Positions 52,252-61,001 of a stretch of DNA of 64,000 nt are shown here, piece after piece (within the stretch, counting starts at the first letter, position 1; each line of letters opens with the position of its first letter). The stretch lies in assembly GCA_021772635.1 (NCBI GenBank), contig JAJFLP010000030.1, forward strand, positions 1-64,000, in the 5' to 3' direction. Position numbers and translations under genes: made by a program. Under the pieces are notes generated by a model that saw nothing but the letters and a program-made list of their open reading frames with translations, made no database searches and was not told the DNA's origin. This DNA is from Verrucomicrobiota bacterium. GTDB lineage: Bacteria; Verrucomicrobiota; Lentisphaeria; JABSQK01; JAJFLO01.

Positions 52252-53175
52252 TCAGGAGCCCTCGTGATCGTCGTTTCGGGGCGGGCGACGAAAAAAATTG
52301 AAAATTCCACGAAGTACGCGAGTTTGAGGCGGATCCACGCTGCTTAGATCTCTTTCGGTTATTTCGGTTAATTCGTCGTGAACGTTCGTCATTCTTTGGT
52401 ATCGCAATTCTTCATCTTTCTCTAGTAGACGTATGACCACGGAACTCAAATTCAATGATATTTTCTTATTGAACTGACGCGGCGGAATCGGCGGCGATTC
52501 ATTAATTAAGCTTGTCATCCGAGCGACATTCGTAGTTGTAGATAAATCGTACGGAAATCTACCGGTAAGAAGTTCGTATAATATGACACCAAAGCTGTAG
52601 ATGTCAGAGATGCTCGATATAAACATGCCCTGTGCTTGTTGGGGCGACATGTATTTCGGAGTCCCGCCCAGGGGGTTTCTTAAACTTTGGTTTTTGGGGG
52701 TCGACAGCGTTACCCAACCGAAGTCATTTAGAATTGCCCGATTTTCTTCGTCTACGAGAATATTTCCAGGTTTCAAATCGCCGTGCGCTATATTAACGCC
52801 GTGCGCGTGGATAAGCCCTTCGCAAATATCTAAGGCAATACGCAACGCGTTGTCAATTTCGAAAGGTTCACCGATCATCATTGACTCGAGGTCTCCGGGA
52901 CCTTTGATAAGGTCCATCGCGACGTAGTAATAATCATCTATCTTACCGCAGTGACGCACCTTTACGATTTTCGGGTGGTCGAGCATATTGCGATTTAGCT
53001 CGATATTGCTGAGCATGAGTTCAATGCTTTTTTGGTCTATGAACGGCGTCACCTGCATTAATTTCAGCGCGATTTCCGTGCCATCGGAGTCGATAGCCGA
53101 GTAGACAGTGCCGATCGTACCTGTCCCGATTAGTTCATTAACTTTGAACTTGCTCAATTCGGGTTTTTTATCCAT
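52252..53175 (-). CDS. Single-domain serine/threonine protein kinase (Hanks type)
   Basis: FKVNELIGTGTIGTVYSAIDSDGTEIALKLM...IAHGDLKPGNILVDEENRAILNDFGWVTL...GTPKYMSPQQAQG. Confidence 0.92.
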   Translation of the reverse strand: MDKKPELSKFKVNELIGTGTIGTVYSAIDSDGTEIALKLMQVTPFIDQKSIELMLSNIELNRNMLDHPKIVKVRHCGKIDDYYYVAMDLIKGPGDLESMMIGEPFEIDNALRIALDICEGLIHAHGVNIAHGDLKPGNILVDEENRAILNDFGWVTLSTPKNQSLRNPLGGTPKYMSPQQAQGMFISSISDIYSFGVILYELLTGRFPYDLSTTTNVARMTSLINESPPIPPRQFNKKISLNLSSVVIRLLEKDEELRYQRMTNVHDELTEITERDLSSVDPPQTRVLRGIFNFFRRPPRNDDHEGS

Positions 53176-53209
53176 TAGCTAATATCCGATGCTTTCTACA
53201 AAGTTTCTG

Positions 53210-54244
53210 CTACAACTGTGGCCAACACTTTAATTCGGATTTCTTTGATTTCAGTGCGCCCGAGATCTGGGCAATGTGATCATCCGGCAGTCCCGGATAG
53301 ATCGGAATGGAGACAATGTGCTCATGTGCCCACATGGCGTTGGGAAAATTTTTCCCGTCCATTTCGAGCAGCATCGAAATCGGTTTATATACCGGTCGTT
53401 TAGCTTCGATACCACGTTCACGAAAATAGGCTATCGTTTGATCCGCGTTCTGAGCGGCGACTAGAAATCGAGAGAAGATACTATTCGCTATCGAATCGGT
53501 CCCCGTCAAAGCGTCCATGTAGATCCCGGCTATCCGCTTTCGTTCGCGTACAAATCCCGATAGTTTCTCGAGCTGGCTTAGGCCCAGAGAGGCGTTTAAG
53601 TCTGACATTAAGAAATGAAAGTGAGGCTCCCAGGATTCACGGTTGTCGTGACTCAAAAGATCTACAACTCTGTTTTCATTCACACAGTCATCGCCGAGAA
53701 TCATTCCGCCGTGACCTGTTGTTAATAGTTTCGTTCCATAAAACGAGCATATTGACAGTTTTCCGAACGATCCAATTTTTCTATTGTCGTAATCCATCCC
53801 TAGCGTTTGGGCGCAGTCCTCTATAACGTTGGGATGATCGGTCTCTTGTATGCGGGCGGGGATTCCGAATAGGTGCGGGACGACAACTGCTTTTATATTG
53901 GCCGCCGAGTTAAGTTTTTGAGGATCAATAGATAGTGTTTGTCTATCGATATCAATAGCGACCGGTACGCCGCCCGCCAATGCGATTGCATCCAAAGGGG
54001 CGCTACACATGTATGACGGTATTGCGACGCGGTCTCCGGGTTCTATCGCTAACACTTTCAGAGCGACGGATAGCGCGTCGGTGCCGCTTTGCGTTGCAAC
54101 GCCCCACTGCCTGCCAGTTTGATTCGCCACAGCGTGTCCGAACTCCTTGGCGGCTCGGCCATGGGTGACGAATTTAGATCTTAGCGTCTCTATGAGTTTC
54201 AGCTCATCCGTTTCGTCGAAATTTGGTTGTGAGTGGGGGATCAT
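53210..54244 (-). CDS. DegT/DnrJ/EryC1/StrS-type aminotransferase
   Basis: GVATQSGTDALSVALKVLAIEPGDRVAIPSYMCSAPLDAIALAGGVPVAIDID...VIEDCAQTLG...SICSFYGTKLLTTGHGGMI. Confidence 0.88.
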   Translation of the reverse strand: MIPHSQPNFDETDELKLIETLRSKFVTHGRAAKEFGHAVANQTGRQWGVATQSGTDALSVALKVLAIEPGDRVAIPSYMCSAPLDAIALAGGVPVAIDIDRQTLSIDPQKLNSAANIKAVVVPHLFGIPARIQETDHPNVIEDCAQTLGMDYDNRKIGSFGKLSICSFYGTKLLTTGHGGMILGDDCVNENRVVDLLSHDNRESWEPHFHFLMSDLNASLGLSQLEKLSGFVRERKRIAGIYMDALTGTDSIANSIFSRFLVAAQNADQTIAYFRERGIEAKRPVYKPISMLLEMDGKNFPNAMWAHEHIVSIPIYPGLPDDHIAQISGALKSKKSELKCWPQL

Positions 54245-54594
54245 TGGGGAGAGGTCGGGTCGGCGTGAGAGTTATGTAATAGAATCAGTTCAATAGTCAA
54301 CGATATTAGTACTTTTCTGGTTACGCGTATGTGCAACTCGAAAGCGTTTCCAGGGAGATCCAGACCTTACTCAGGCGAAACGACCGATGGTCACCTCGGT
54401 AATGGGCGTTATGCTATTGACCTATGCAATCATAGGACGAAAAGGCAGACTTGCAATTTTTGTTTCTAGGAATATAGTAAAATTTCGAATCGAAAAACCC
54501 TATAACCCGGTCTTTCCAGCTAAATTTCTCGTGCCGGCTGAACCGGTCCGTATGCCTAGAATAACGCCTTAATGGCAATCCACTTGGCCCATTC

Positions 54595-56580
54595 ATGAAT
54601 AATAGCGATAACGGATCAAACACTGGTAGTAGCTACGCCAGGAACGCGGCGCCGACTCCAAAGGTAAGTATTGATGTATTCGATTACTGGTGGATATTGC
54701 GCCGGAGATCACTACTGGTCTTCAGCGTCTTTGCTATCATCTTTGCCTTGGCTTTCGCGTTTACAGAGGCAGATGTCGCGGTATTCGAGTCCGTTTGTCT
54801 GACGAAAATCGCATCACGTAATCCAATGGCAACAATCGAGGGTGCTCGAATTCATTGGTACGGCCAAACCCCTGCAGGAATTGCAGCAGAGCTACAACTA
54901 ATTAAGCACGACGACGAGCTCATGGCAGACGTAGCTCAGAAGGTTAAAGATAATGTTAAACAGAACCGAGTCAATTTGTCGTCTGAGGAGCGCGCGCTCA
55001 TCGAGGCTCTTGGACCGGGTACCATTAAGGGGTCAGTGAGTGTTGTCCAAGATGGGAAGGATATTTTCCAGTTCATTTCCCGGGGGCCGTTTCCGATATT
55101 TACCCAGTTAACCGCGAACGCACTGACGGAGGCTTATCGTGAGCAGTTCGCAAGAAATAAGACTACAGAGATTTTGGAAACGAAGAGTTTTATTGACGAG
55201 CAGATGCGCGTGATTAAAGAAGACTTGAAGCGCGTCAATGTGAAAATAGAAGAGCAGTCCCGGAAGCTAGCGGTACGAGGAACCGCCGAAGTGTATCAGT
55301 CTGAATTAGCGAACTTGAACATCGAGTTGTCCAAGGCTCGCGAAAGTTATACTGCGAAACATCCGAAGGTAGCGACGCTGATGAATCAGATCGAACGCCT
55401 TACGAGCAGACTGAAGGAATATCCCAAGGATCAGGTTACTTTCGATGATATGACCTTTAATCGATCAGTATTACAGTCAATGTTGAAAACGCTGCAGGGA
55501 AGGTCCATAAAAATCGATATCGATTACAAGCAAAAAACGCAAAAGGCTTTAGACGAGATACAGGTTCTTGAAGACGCGTATGCCGGGAGAAACCTTACCA
55601 GCAGCAATCGTCCCTTGAATTTGGCGGTTGCCGCGGTATTCGCGCTACTGGTCGGCGGGGTAAGCGCTTTCGTTTGGGAAGGGTTGGACACGTCGATCGG
55701 AAAGATCGAAGATGTTGAGCGAGTAACCGGATTGTCGGTAATAGCCCATATTCCGCTGTTGGGCCCCCGCGAGAAGAGGCCGAATCGTTTCAATATTTTC
55801 GCGAAGAAACGAACCGAAAGAACGCTGGAAGATAAAATACTCTATAATTTTGACCACAAGTCTGTCGCAGCGGAGGCATACAGGTCGTTACGTACGAATA
55901 TCCAATTCGCGGTCATGAACAAGGAAGAGGATAAGGTTTTTGCGATCACGAGTTCGAGTCCTCTGGAAGGCAAGACTTTGACGTCCACAAACCTTGCATT
56001 ATCTATATCGCAAATGGGTAAATCAGTCGTATTACTCGAGGCGGATATGCGGCGTCCCCAAATAGCGTCTATTTTCAGTTTGGAGAATAAGCCGGGTTTA
56101 TCCGATCTATTGATCGGGTCAGTCACCCAGGAACAGGCGACGCGTACCGCAACAGATCTTCTTGTTGGGTCATCGGATTGGGATCGTCTCATGGGTGAGC
56201 AGACGATAGATAATATCAATATTATTCCCGCTGGTACTAATGCGCCGAACCCGACGGAGTTAGTGGGTTCCCCGGCATTCAAGTCGCTCATCGATTCCCT
56301 ACGTGAGCGATACGACTGTATTATTATTGATACACCACCTGTATTACCTGTTGCGGACGCTAGTCTGATCGGATCTATCGCCGACTCTACAATCCTGATT
56401 TATCAGTCGAACACCACTTCTCGGCATTTGCTTGTGCGCGCGCAACAGACTCTCACAAAAAATCGGGCGAATATCATTGGGATCGTGATTAACCAATTAT
56501 CTTACGATGTAACAATGCCAAGATCTTACTACCACCGCTACGGTTATGGCTACGGTTACGGCTACGGTTATGGCTATTGA
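54595..56580 (+). CDS. Polysaccharide biosynthesis tyrosine autokinase (Wzc/BY-kinase type)
   Basis: Wzz-like N-domain, coiled coil, TM; KVFAITSSSPLEGKTLTSTNLALSISQMGKSVVLLEADMRRP; YDCIIIDTPPVLPVADA; Tyr-rich C-terminus. Confidence 0.93.
   Translation: MNNSDNGSNTGSSYARNAAPTPKVSIDVFDYWWILRRRSLLVFSVFAIIFALAFAFTEADVAVFESVCLTKIASRNPMATIEGARIHWYGQTPAGIAAELQLIKHDDELMADVAQKVKDNVKQNRVNLSSEERALIEALGPGTIKGSVSVVQDGKDIFQFISRGPFPIFTQLTANALTEAYREQFARNKTTEILETKSFIDEQMRVIKEDLKRVNVKIEEQSRKLAVRGTAEVYQSELANLNIELSKARESYTAKHPKVATLMNQIERLTSRLKEYPKDQVTFDDMTFNRSVLQSMLKTLQGRSIKIDIDYKQKTQKALDEIQVLEDAYAGRNLTSSNRPLNLAVAAVFALLVGGVSAFVWEGLDTSIGKIEDVERVTGLSVIAHIPLLGPREKRPNRFNIFAKKRTERTLEDKILYNFDHKSVAAEAYRSLRTNIQFAVMNKEEDKVFAITSSSPLEGKTLTSTNLALSISQMGKSVVLLEADMRRPQIASIFSLENKPGLSDLLIGSVTQEQATRTATDLLVGSSDWDRLMGEQTIDNINIIPAGTNAPNPTELVGSPAFKSLIDSLRERYDCIIIDTPPVLPVADASLIGSIADSTILIYQSNTTSRHLLVRAQQTLTKNRANIIGIVINQLSYDVTMPRSYYHRYGYGYGYGYGYGY
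56539..56577 (+). repeat. Short in-frame tandem repeat encoding YGYGYGYGYGYGY
   Basis: tacggttatggctacggttacggctacggttatggctat, 12-nt period. Confidence 0.9.
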
Positions 56581-56700
56581 TATGCTGTTATCTTCGTCAG
56601 TAACCCGGTTTATGGTACATGAACATAATATAGTAAGATTTGGATAATGTAGGTTCTTTTCCCCGGCACTTATTCTCCAGAACTTCGGCTCACCGATAAT

Positions 56701-56853
56701 ATATACCGAACGTCTTCATCCGCATGCGGGACGAAAAATCGTCCGGAGTCTCCTACGCAATCTTTTTGAAGTCGTCTCTCTCCGCACGAGCGGAGTCTCG
56801 GTCATCCGGATCGAATTCTCGGAGTCCGCGCCGAAAATTGTACCGCTTGCGGA
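56701..56853 (-). repeat. Family A dispersed repeat, copy A8 (long form, both slots filled)
   Basis: atataccgaacgtcttcatCCGCATGCGGgacgaaaaatcgtccgg...CTCCGCACGAGCGGAGtctcgg...ccgaaaattgtaccgcttgcgg. Confidence 0.8.
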
Positions 56854-56900
56854 ATAAAGAACGCGAGGGCTTATTCGATTAGCAATCCGGTTATTGCCCA

Positions 56901-57079
56901 AGCCTGAATAATTCATCAGTATTCTGCTACGAGCCCTAATCTCTGCTCGAATAAGCCGATTAGCTCAACTTTACATCTCAGTGAATGAATATTCACTTTC
57001 GCCGTGAAGTTTTCTCTAATCGATTTATTATGAGCGAGTTAAGCGCTCTCGCGACGGATCGCATGAATTAATCAGGCTA
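56901..57079. repeat. Family B element, copy B3 (~180 bp, terminal inverted repeats)
   Basis: AGCCTGAATAATTCATCAGTATTCTGCTACGAGCCCTAATCTCTGCTCGAATAAG ... GAGCGAGTTAAGCGCTCTCGCGACGGATCGCATGAATTAATCAGGCTA; resembles B1 along its length. Confidence 0.88.
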
Positions 57080-57149
57080 GCCGTATCCACTATTCAGCAT
57101 TGTCCCACCACAAAAGTTCTCCGAAAAATATCGCTCCCCCGGCGATTGA

Positions 57150-57259
57150 TGATACACTCTACGAGATGTAGACTGAAACAGTCCAATTTCCCGACGGCTT
57201 ACAATTAATCACGCAAGAGATTGGGAACGGTTCGAAAAATCGACGGCGGTCAGTATAAT
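57150..57259 (+). repeat. Family A dispersed repeat, copy A9 (degenerate)
   Basis: gatacactctacgagatgtagactgaaacagtccaatttcccgacggcttacaattaatcacgcaagagattgggaacggttcgaaaaatcgacggcggtcagtataata. Confidence 0.6.
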
Positions 57260-57369
57260 AAGTATTGGGCGTTTCATTACCCTTGACAACGTGACGAAAA
57301 CCGGGGTTGTGAAGATACGTTTGTTTAGTAATGACTCCGTTTAAGGATTAACCCGACTGGTCGGCTCAC

Positions 57370-58272
57370 ATGAAACTTTCCGTTGTCATTCCGGTTGCGG
57401 ATGATTCGAGCAACAAATTCCTAGTGCGATTACTTAATTCTCTACGTAATCAAACATTGCAGGACTTTGAGGTAATTCTTATCGTTGGCGACACTCGCCA
57501 AGGCCGCGCGATAAACCATGGCGTAAGCGCGGCGCGCGGGAAGTGGATTGTTACGATGGATGACGACACCGAAATTGGCGATCCGTCATTATTAGAGAAT
57601 CTTGTGTTAGGAATGAAGGCGGATCCCAGTATTGGAATGGGCGGTGCTGCATGTGTCGTTCCGGAATCAGCTTCGCGTTTTCAGACGGCCGCAATGAACC
57701 AAATTCCCAGGCGCTTGTTCCCGGAGCAAGTTGTAACGGTTGATAGTGATTTCGTACAGCATCCTTGTCTAATAATATCACGGGATTTGTTTCTTAGGAT
57801 CGGCGGCGAAGACGAGGAGTTAATACGCGGTCTGGATCCGGTGTTGCGAAAGAAGGTCCGGGATTCTGGGAAACGCGTTGCGATCCTTGCAAATACTGCA
57901 GTCGGACATTTGCTCCCGGACAGTTTCTGGAGGGTTTGCGCGATGTACCGTCGTAACGGGAGGGGAAGCGCGTTCGCTCAACGCCACTTTCCTGATCGTG
58001 TTTTGGAGTTGACAACGGGTTATGATTGCGGTGAATTTATAGAGAAACGATCGTTGCCGTACCGTATTGCGCGAAAGTTGTTACAACAAATCTGGAACTT
58101 TGTTACGCTAAACTGGATACGTCTATCGGCGGAGATCGCTTACGGTATTGGGTGGGTGGAGACTTTTTTTTCAAAGGAGTCACTGAAAAATGGTACGGCT
58201 CCGACGTATCAAGAAACACCTGTGGATTACGACGGGAATTTCCCGGTTCGCAGAATTAGAGTAACCAATTGA
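57370..58272 (+). CDS. Glycosyltransferase family 2
   Basis: MKLSVVIPVADDSSNKFLVRLLNSLRNQTLQDFEVILIVGD...ARGKWIVTMDDDTEIGDPSLL. Confidence 0.87.
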   Translation: MKLSVVIPVADDSSNKFLVRLLNSLRNQTLQDFEVILIVGDTRQGRAINHGVSAARGKWIVTMDDDTEIGDPSLLENLVLGMKADPSIGMGGAACVVPESASRFQTAAMNQIPRRLFPEQVVTVDSDFVQHPCLIISRDLFLRIGGEDEELIRGLDPVLRKKVRDSGKRVAILANTAVGHLLPDSFWRVCAMYRRNGRGSAFAQRHFPDRVLELTTGYDCGEFIEKRSLPYRIARKLLQQIWNFVTLNWIRLSAEIAYGIGWVETFFSKESLKNGTAPTYQETPVDYDGNFPVRRIRVTN

Positions 58273-58383
58273 TTAACGGACGATGACTCATTGGTCGTAC
58301 GATAACGGAATCAAGGTTCCGTTGCTATTCTGTTAGTCATAGTCATCCCTAATTGCCAATAAAAAATTATATGAGCGCATTCT

Positions 58384-59469
58384 TTGAAAATTGCGATTGT
58401 CAGTGATTACGTAGACCCCGAAAATTGGGGAGGTGCCGCGCGGGTGGCGGTTGAGCAGTTTAAGGCGCTGCTGGAACTCGGACACGACGTAATCCTACTT
58501 GCCGGCTCCGAAAGCGGGGTGGCGGTTCATGAGACTCGGCATCTAAGCTGGGTTTATAGACGAAGTCTAGCCGGATTGTTATGTATTCGAAGGGAGTTAA
58601 AGCGAACATTAGAAGTTCATCAATCCGATTTGCTGATTTTACATCAACCGCTGACCGGCTATATAGTCCAAAGCGTGTTTCCTGAGATAGCGGCAAGGTA
58701 TTTTTTTCATTCGAGCTGGGTAGATGAAGCGACAAGTCTCGGGAGAAACTACGGAGTTATTCTCCGCCGATATTTGGAGCATCGGACTTTACGAAGGGCG
58801 CAAAAGGTATTCGTTACCAGCGAGTTTACGCACGAGGTTCTAACCAATCATGAACCTCAAATAGCGCAGAATGCACGGGTCGTTCCTCTTGGGGTAAAAT
58901 CGCCGCCTTTTGTTGTCGATGAGGCAGCGGGGGCACGCCTTAGAGATCGGTACGGAATACCGCATGACAACAAGATAATATCCGTATTTCGTCGCTTGGT
59001 ACCAAGAACAGGGGTGTCGCTGTTACCGGAAGTTTTAAGCCGATGTCCTGACGTTACGGCGTTAGTAGGCGGTCGTGGTGAATTGGAGGCTTCTCTCAAA
59101 CGTCAAGTCGACGATCTCGGAATCACCTCGAGAATCATCTTTTTGGGGTACGTGAAGGATACGGAGAAAATTGAAATACTACAGGGATCCGACGCGTCTC
59201 TCGTCCCCAGTCTTGAGTTGGAAGGTTTCGGCCTGGCAACGCTTGAAGCATTAGCATGTGGGTGTCCAGTTGTCGTTACCCCTATTGGTAACAATCCTGT
59301 GCTCGTCAATGCTTGCAACGGCGGGACTATCGCCGCTGATACTACACCAGCCGCGTTAGGTGCGGCCCTTATCGATTGCTTAAGTAAGAATTGGGACAAA
59401 TCGGATATCAGTAAAAAGGCAGTAGCACAATATAATTGGCGAGTCCATGCGGAGCGCCTCTTAGAGTAA
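58384..59469 (+). CDS. Glycosyltransferase family 4/1
   Basis: MKIAIVSDYVDPENWGGAARVAVEQFKALLELGHDVILLAGSE...PSLELEGFGLATLEALACGCPVVVTPIGNN. Confidence 0.9.
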   Translation: MKIAIVSDYVDPENWGGAARVAVEQFKALLELGHDVILLAGSESGVAVHETRHLSWVYRRSLAGLLCIRRELKRTLEVHQSDLLILHQPLTGYIVQSVFPEIAARYFFHSSWVDEATSLGRNYGVILRRYLEHRTLRRAQKVFVTSEFTHEVLTNHEPQIAQNARVVPLGVKSPPFVVDEAAGARLRDRYGIPHDNKIISVFRRLVPRTGVSLLPEVLSRCPDVTALVGGRGELEASLKRQVDDLGITSRIIFLGYVKDTEKIEILQGSDASLVPSLELEGFGLATLEALACGCPVVVTPIGNNPVLVNACNGGTIAADTTPAALGAALIDCLSKNWDKSDISKKAVAQYNWRVHAERLLE

Positions 59470-59482
59470 CCTTAGGAATATC

Positions 59483-60961
59483 ATGCGCACTGAGAATACG
59501 ATGCTTTCGAACCAATCTAAATATATTGGTAGCCGCTCATACGGGTATGTGATAACACTTCTTCTCTTCTTGCTTCCATTGGATGCGGTGGCGCTTGATG
59601 TAACCCAGCTTGAGGGTCCGGTACTTGGTGGAATGCTTCTGGCTGCAGTATCCTTCGCGATCTTAACGTTTTTTAAGCCCAAAATAGGGCTTTTCGTTAT
59701 GCTGATTGCGATGTTGGTCGCGACCGACGCTGGACTGGGCGGGGAGGGAGGCAGTTCGCGGCGGGTGTCAGTACGTGCGGAAGATCTAATTCTTATATTG
59801 GTTTCGGGCGGTTGGCTATTACGCCGGGCAGCGTTGCGGAATCTAACCGTGATCCATCACGTTCCGATAAATAAAGCCGTACTTTCCATGTCGCTTGTGA
59901 TAGTGGCGGCGACATTGATAGGGCTCTTCCAAAATACCGTCTCCCTACAGAACGGTTTTTTCTTTGCACTGAAGCGAATTGAGTTCTTCTGGTTATTCTT
60001 TATGACCCTACATATTATCGAATCCCCAAAAGAGGTAAAGTTATGTATCAAACTCCTGCTAATCGCAACGGCCGGAATCGCCGTCGTCGGAGTGTTACAA
60101 CAGGCATTGGTCCCGATAAGTGAGGTCGGAGGTGGCATTACAATGACTGCCGGAGCTGGGCGGGCGAATACCCTCGGGAGTTTTCTCTTGATCATGATTG
60201 GGTTGTCGCTTGGGATGTTTATCTACTCCTCCAAACAGGGCGTTCTTTGGAATTTCGCGATTTTCGCGATTACGATGGCGACATTGGTGTTTACGAAGTC
60301 GCGGGGTGCCTATGTCGGGTGTATCCCATTACTCGGGGTTATGATGATAATCACCCGTAGTCGACGTATGATTTCAGTTTTGGCGGTCGGGCTTTTGATC
60401 GGCATACTGTTAGCGTCCGGACGATTCGCATTTTCCGGGCCGCTCGCAACGTTGTTGGGAGGGCAGACTGAGGATATCGCCCATCAGTTCAAGTCAATCG
60501 GTGATGTTTTTACGAAAGGGGTAAAAGCCGATTCATCGATGAATGCCAGGGTTCATGCCTGGCGATTAGCGATTCGGGATATGAAGCGATATCCTGTGCT
60601 TGGGAAGGGCGTAGGTTCTGTTCGCCTCGGAAAATTAGACAACACCTACGTGCGCGAGATCGCAGAAACTGGATTCATCGGTTTTTTCTGTCTCATCTAC
60701 CTGAATATCGTGATTCTAAAATCGACGTTCGAGTTGTTTCTAATGACTGATAGTGACTACGTTCGAGGGGTGACATCGGGATTTATTGGTGGGCATATAG
60801 GTATGCTTGTGCACGGCATGGCTATGTCGAATTTTTATACGATTCTCAATATGGAAGTGTTCTGGTTTCTAGCCGCCTTGGTTATGCTCCTCTATCACCA
60901 ACACACCTCAGGCGAGGTCGATTACGCGTACTCCGGCGTTCCTCAATACGTCCAAAACTAA
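59483..60961 (+). CDS. O-antigen ligase/polymerase family membrane protein
   Basis: Multi-TM; FTKSRGAYVGCIPLLGVMMI; NARVHAWRLAIRDMKRYPVLGKGVGSVRLGKLDNTYVREIAETGFIGFFCLIYLN. Confidence 0.85.
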   Translation: MRTENTMLSNQSKYIGSRSYGYVITLLLFLLPLDAVALDVTQLEGPVLGGMLLAAVSFAILTFFKPKIGLFVMLIAMLVATDAGLGGEGGSSRRVSVRAEDLILILVSGGWLLRRAALRNLTVIHHVPINKAVLSMSLVIVAATLIGLFQNTVSLQNGFFFALKRIEFFWLFFMTLHIIESPKEVKLCIKLLLIATAGIAVVGVLQQALVPISEVGGGITMTAGAGRANTLGSFLLIMIGLSLGMFIYSSKQGVLWNFAIFAITMATLVFTKSRGAYVGCIPLLGVMMIITRSRRMISVLAVGLLIGILLASGRFAFSGPLATLLGGQTEDIAHQFKSIGDVFTKGVKADSSMNARVHAWRLAIRDMKRYPVLGKGVGSVRLGKLDNTYVREIAETGFIGFFCLIYLNIVILKSTFELFLMTDSDYVRGVTSGFIGGHIGMLVHGMAMSNFYTILNMEVFWFLAALVMLLYHQHTSGEVDYAYSGVPQYVQN

Positions 60962-61001
60962 GCGAAGTTTGACACTGGAACACCGCCGTGACCGATAATG
61001 A

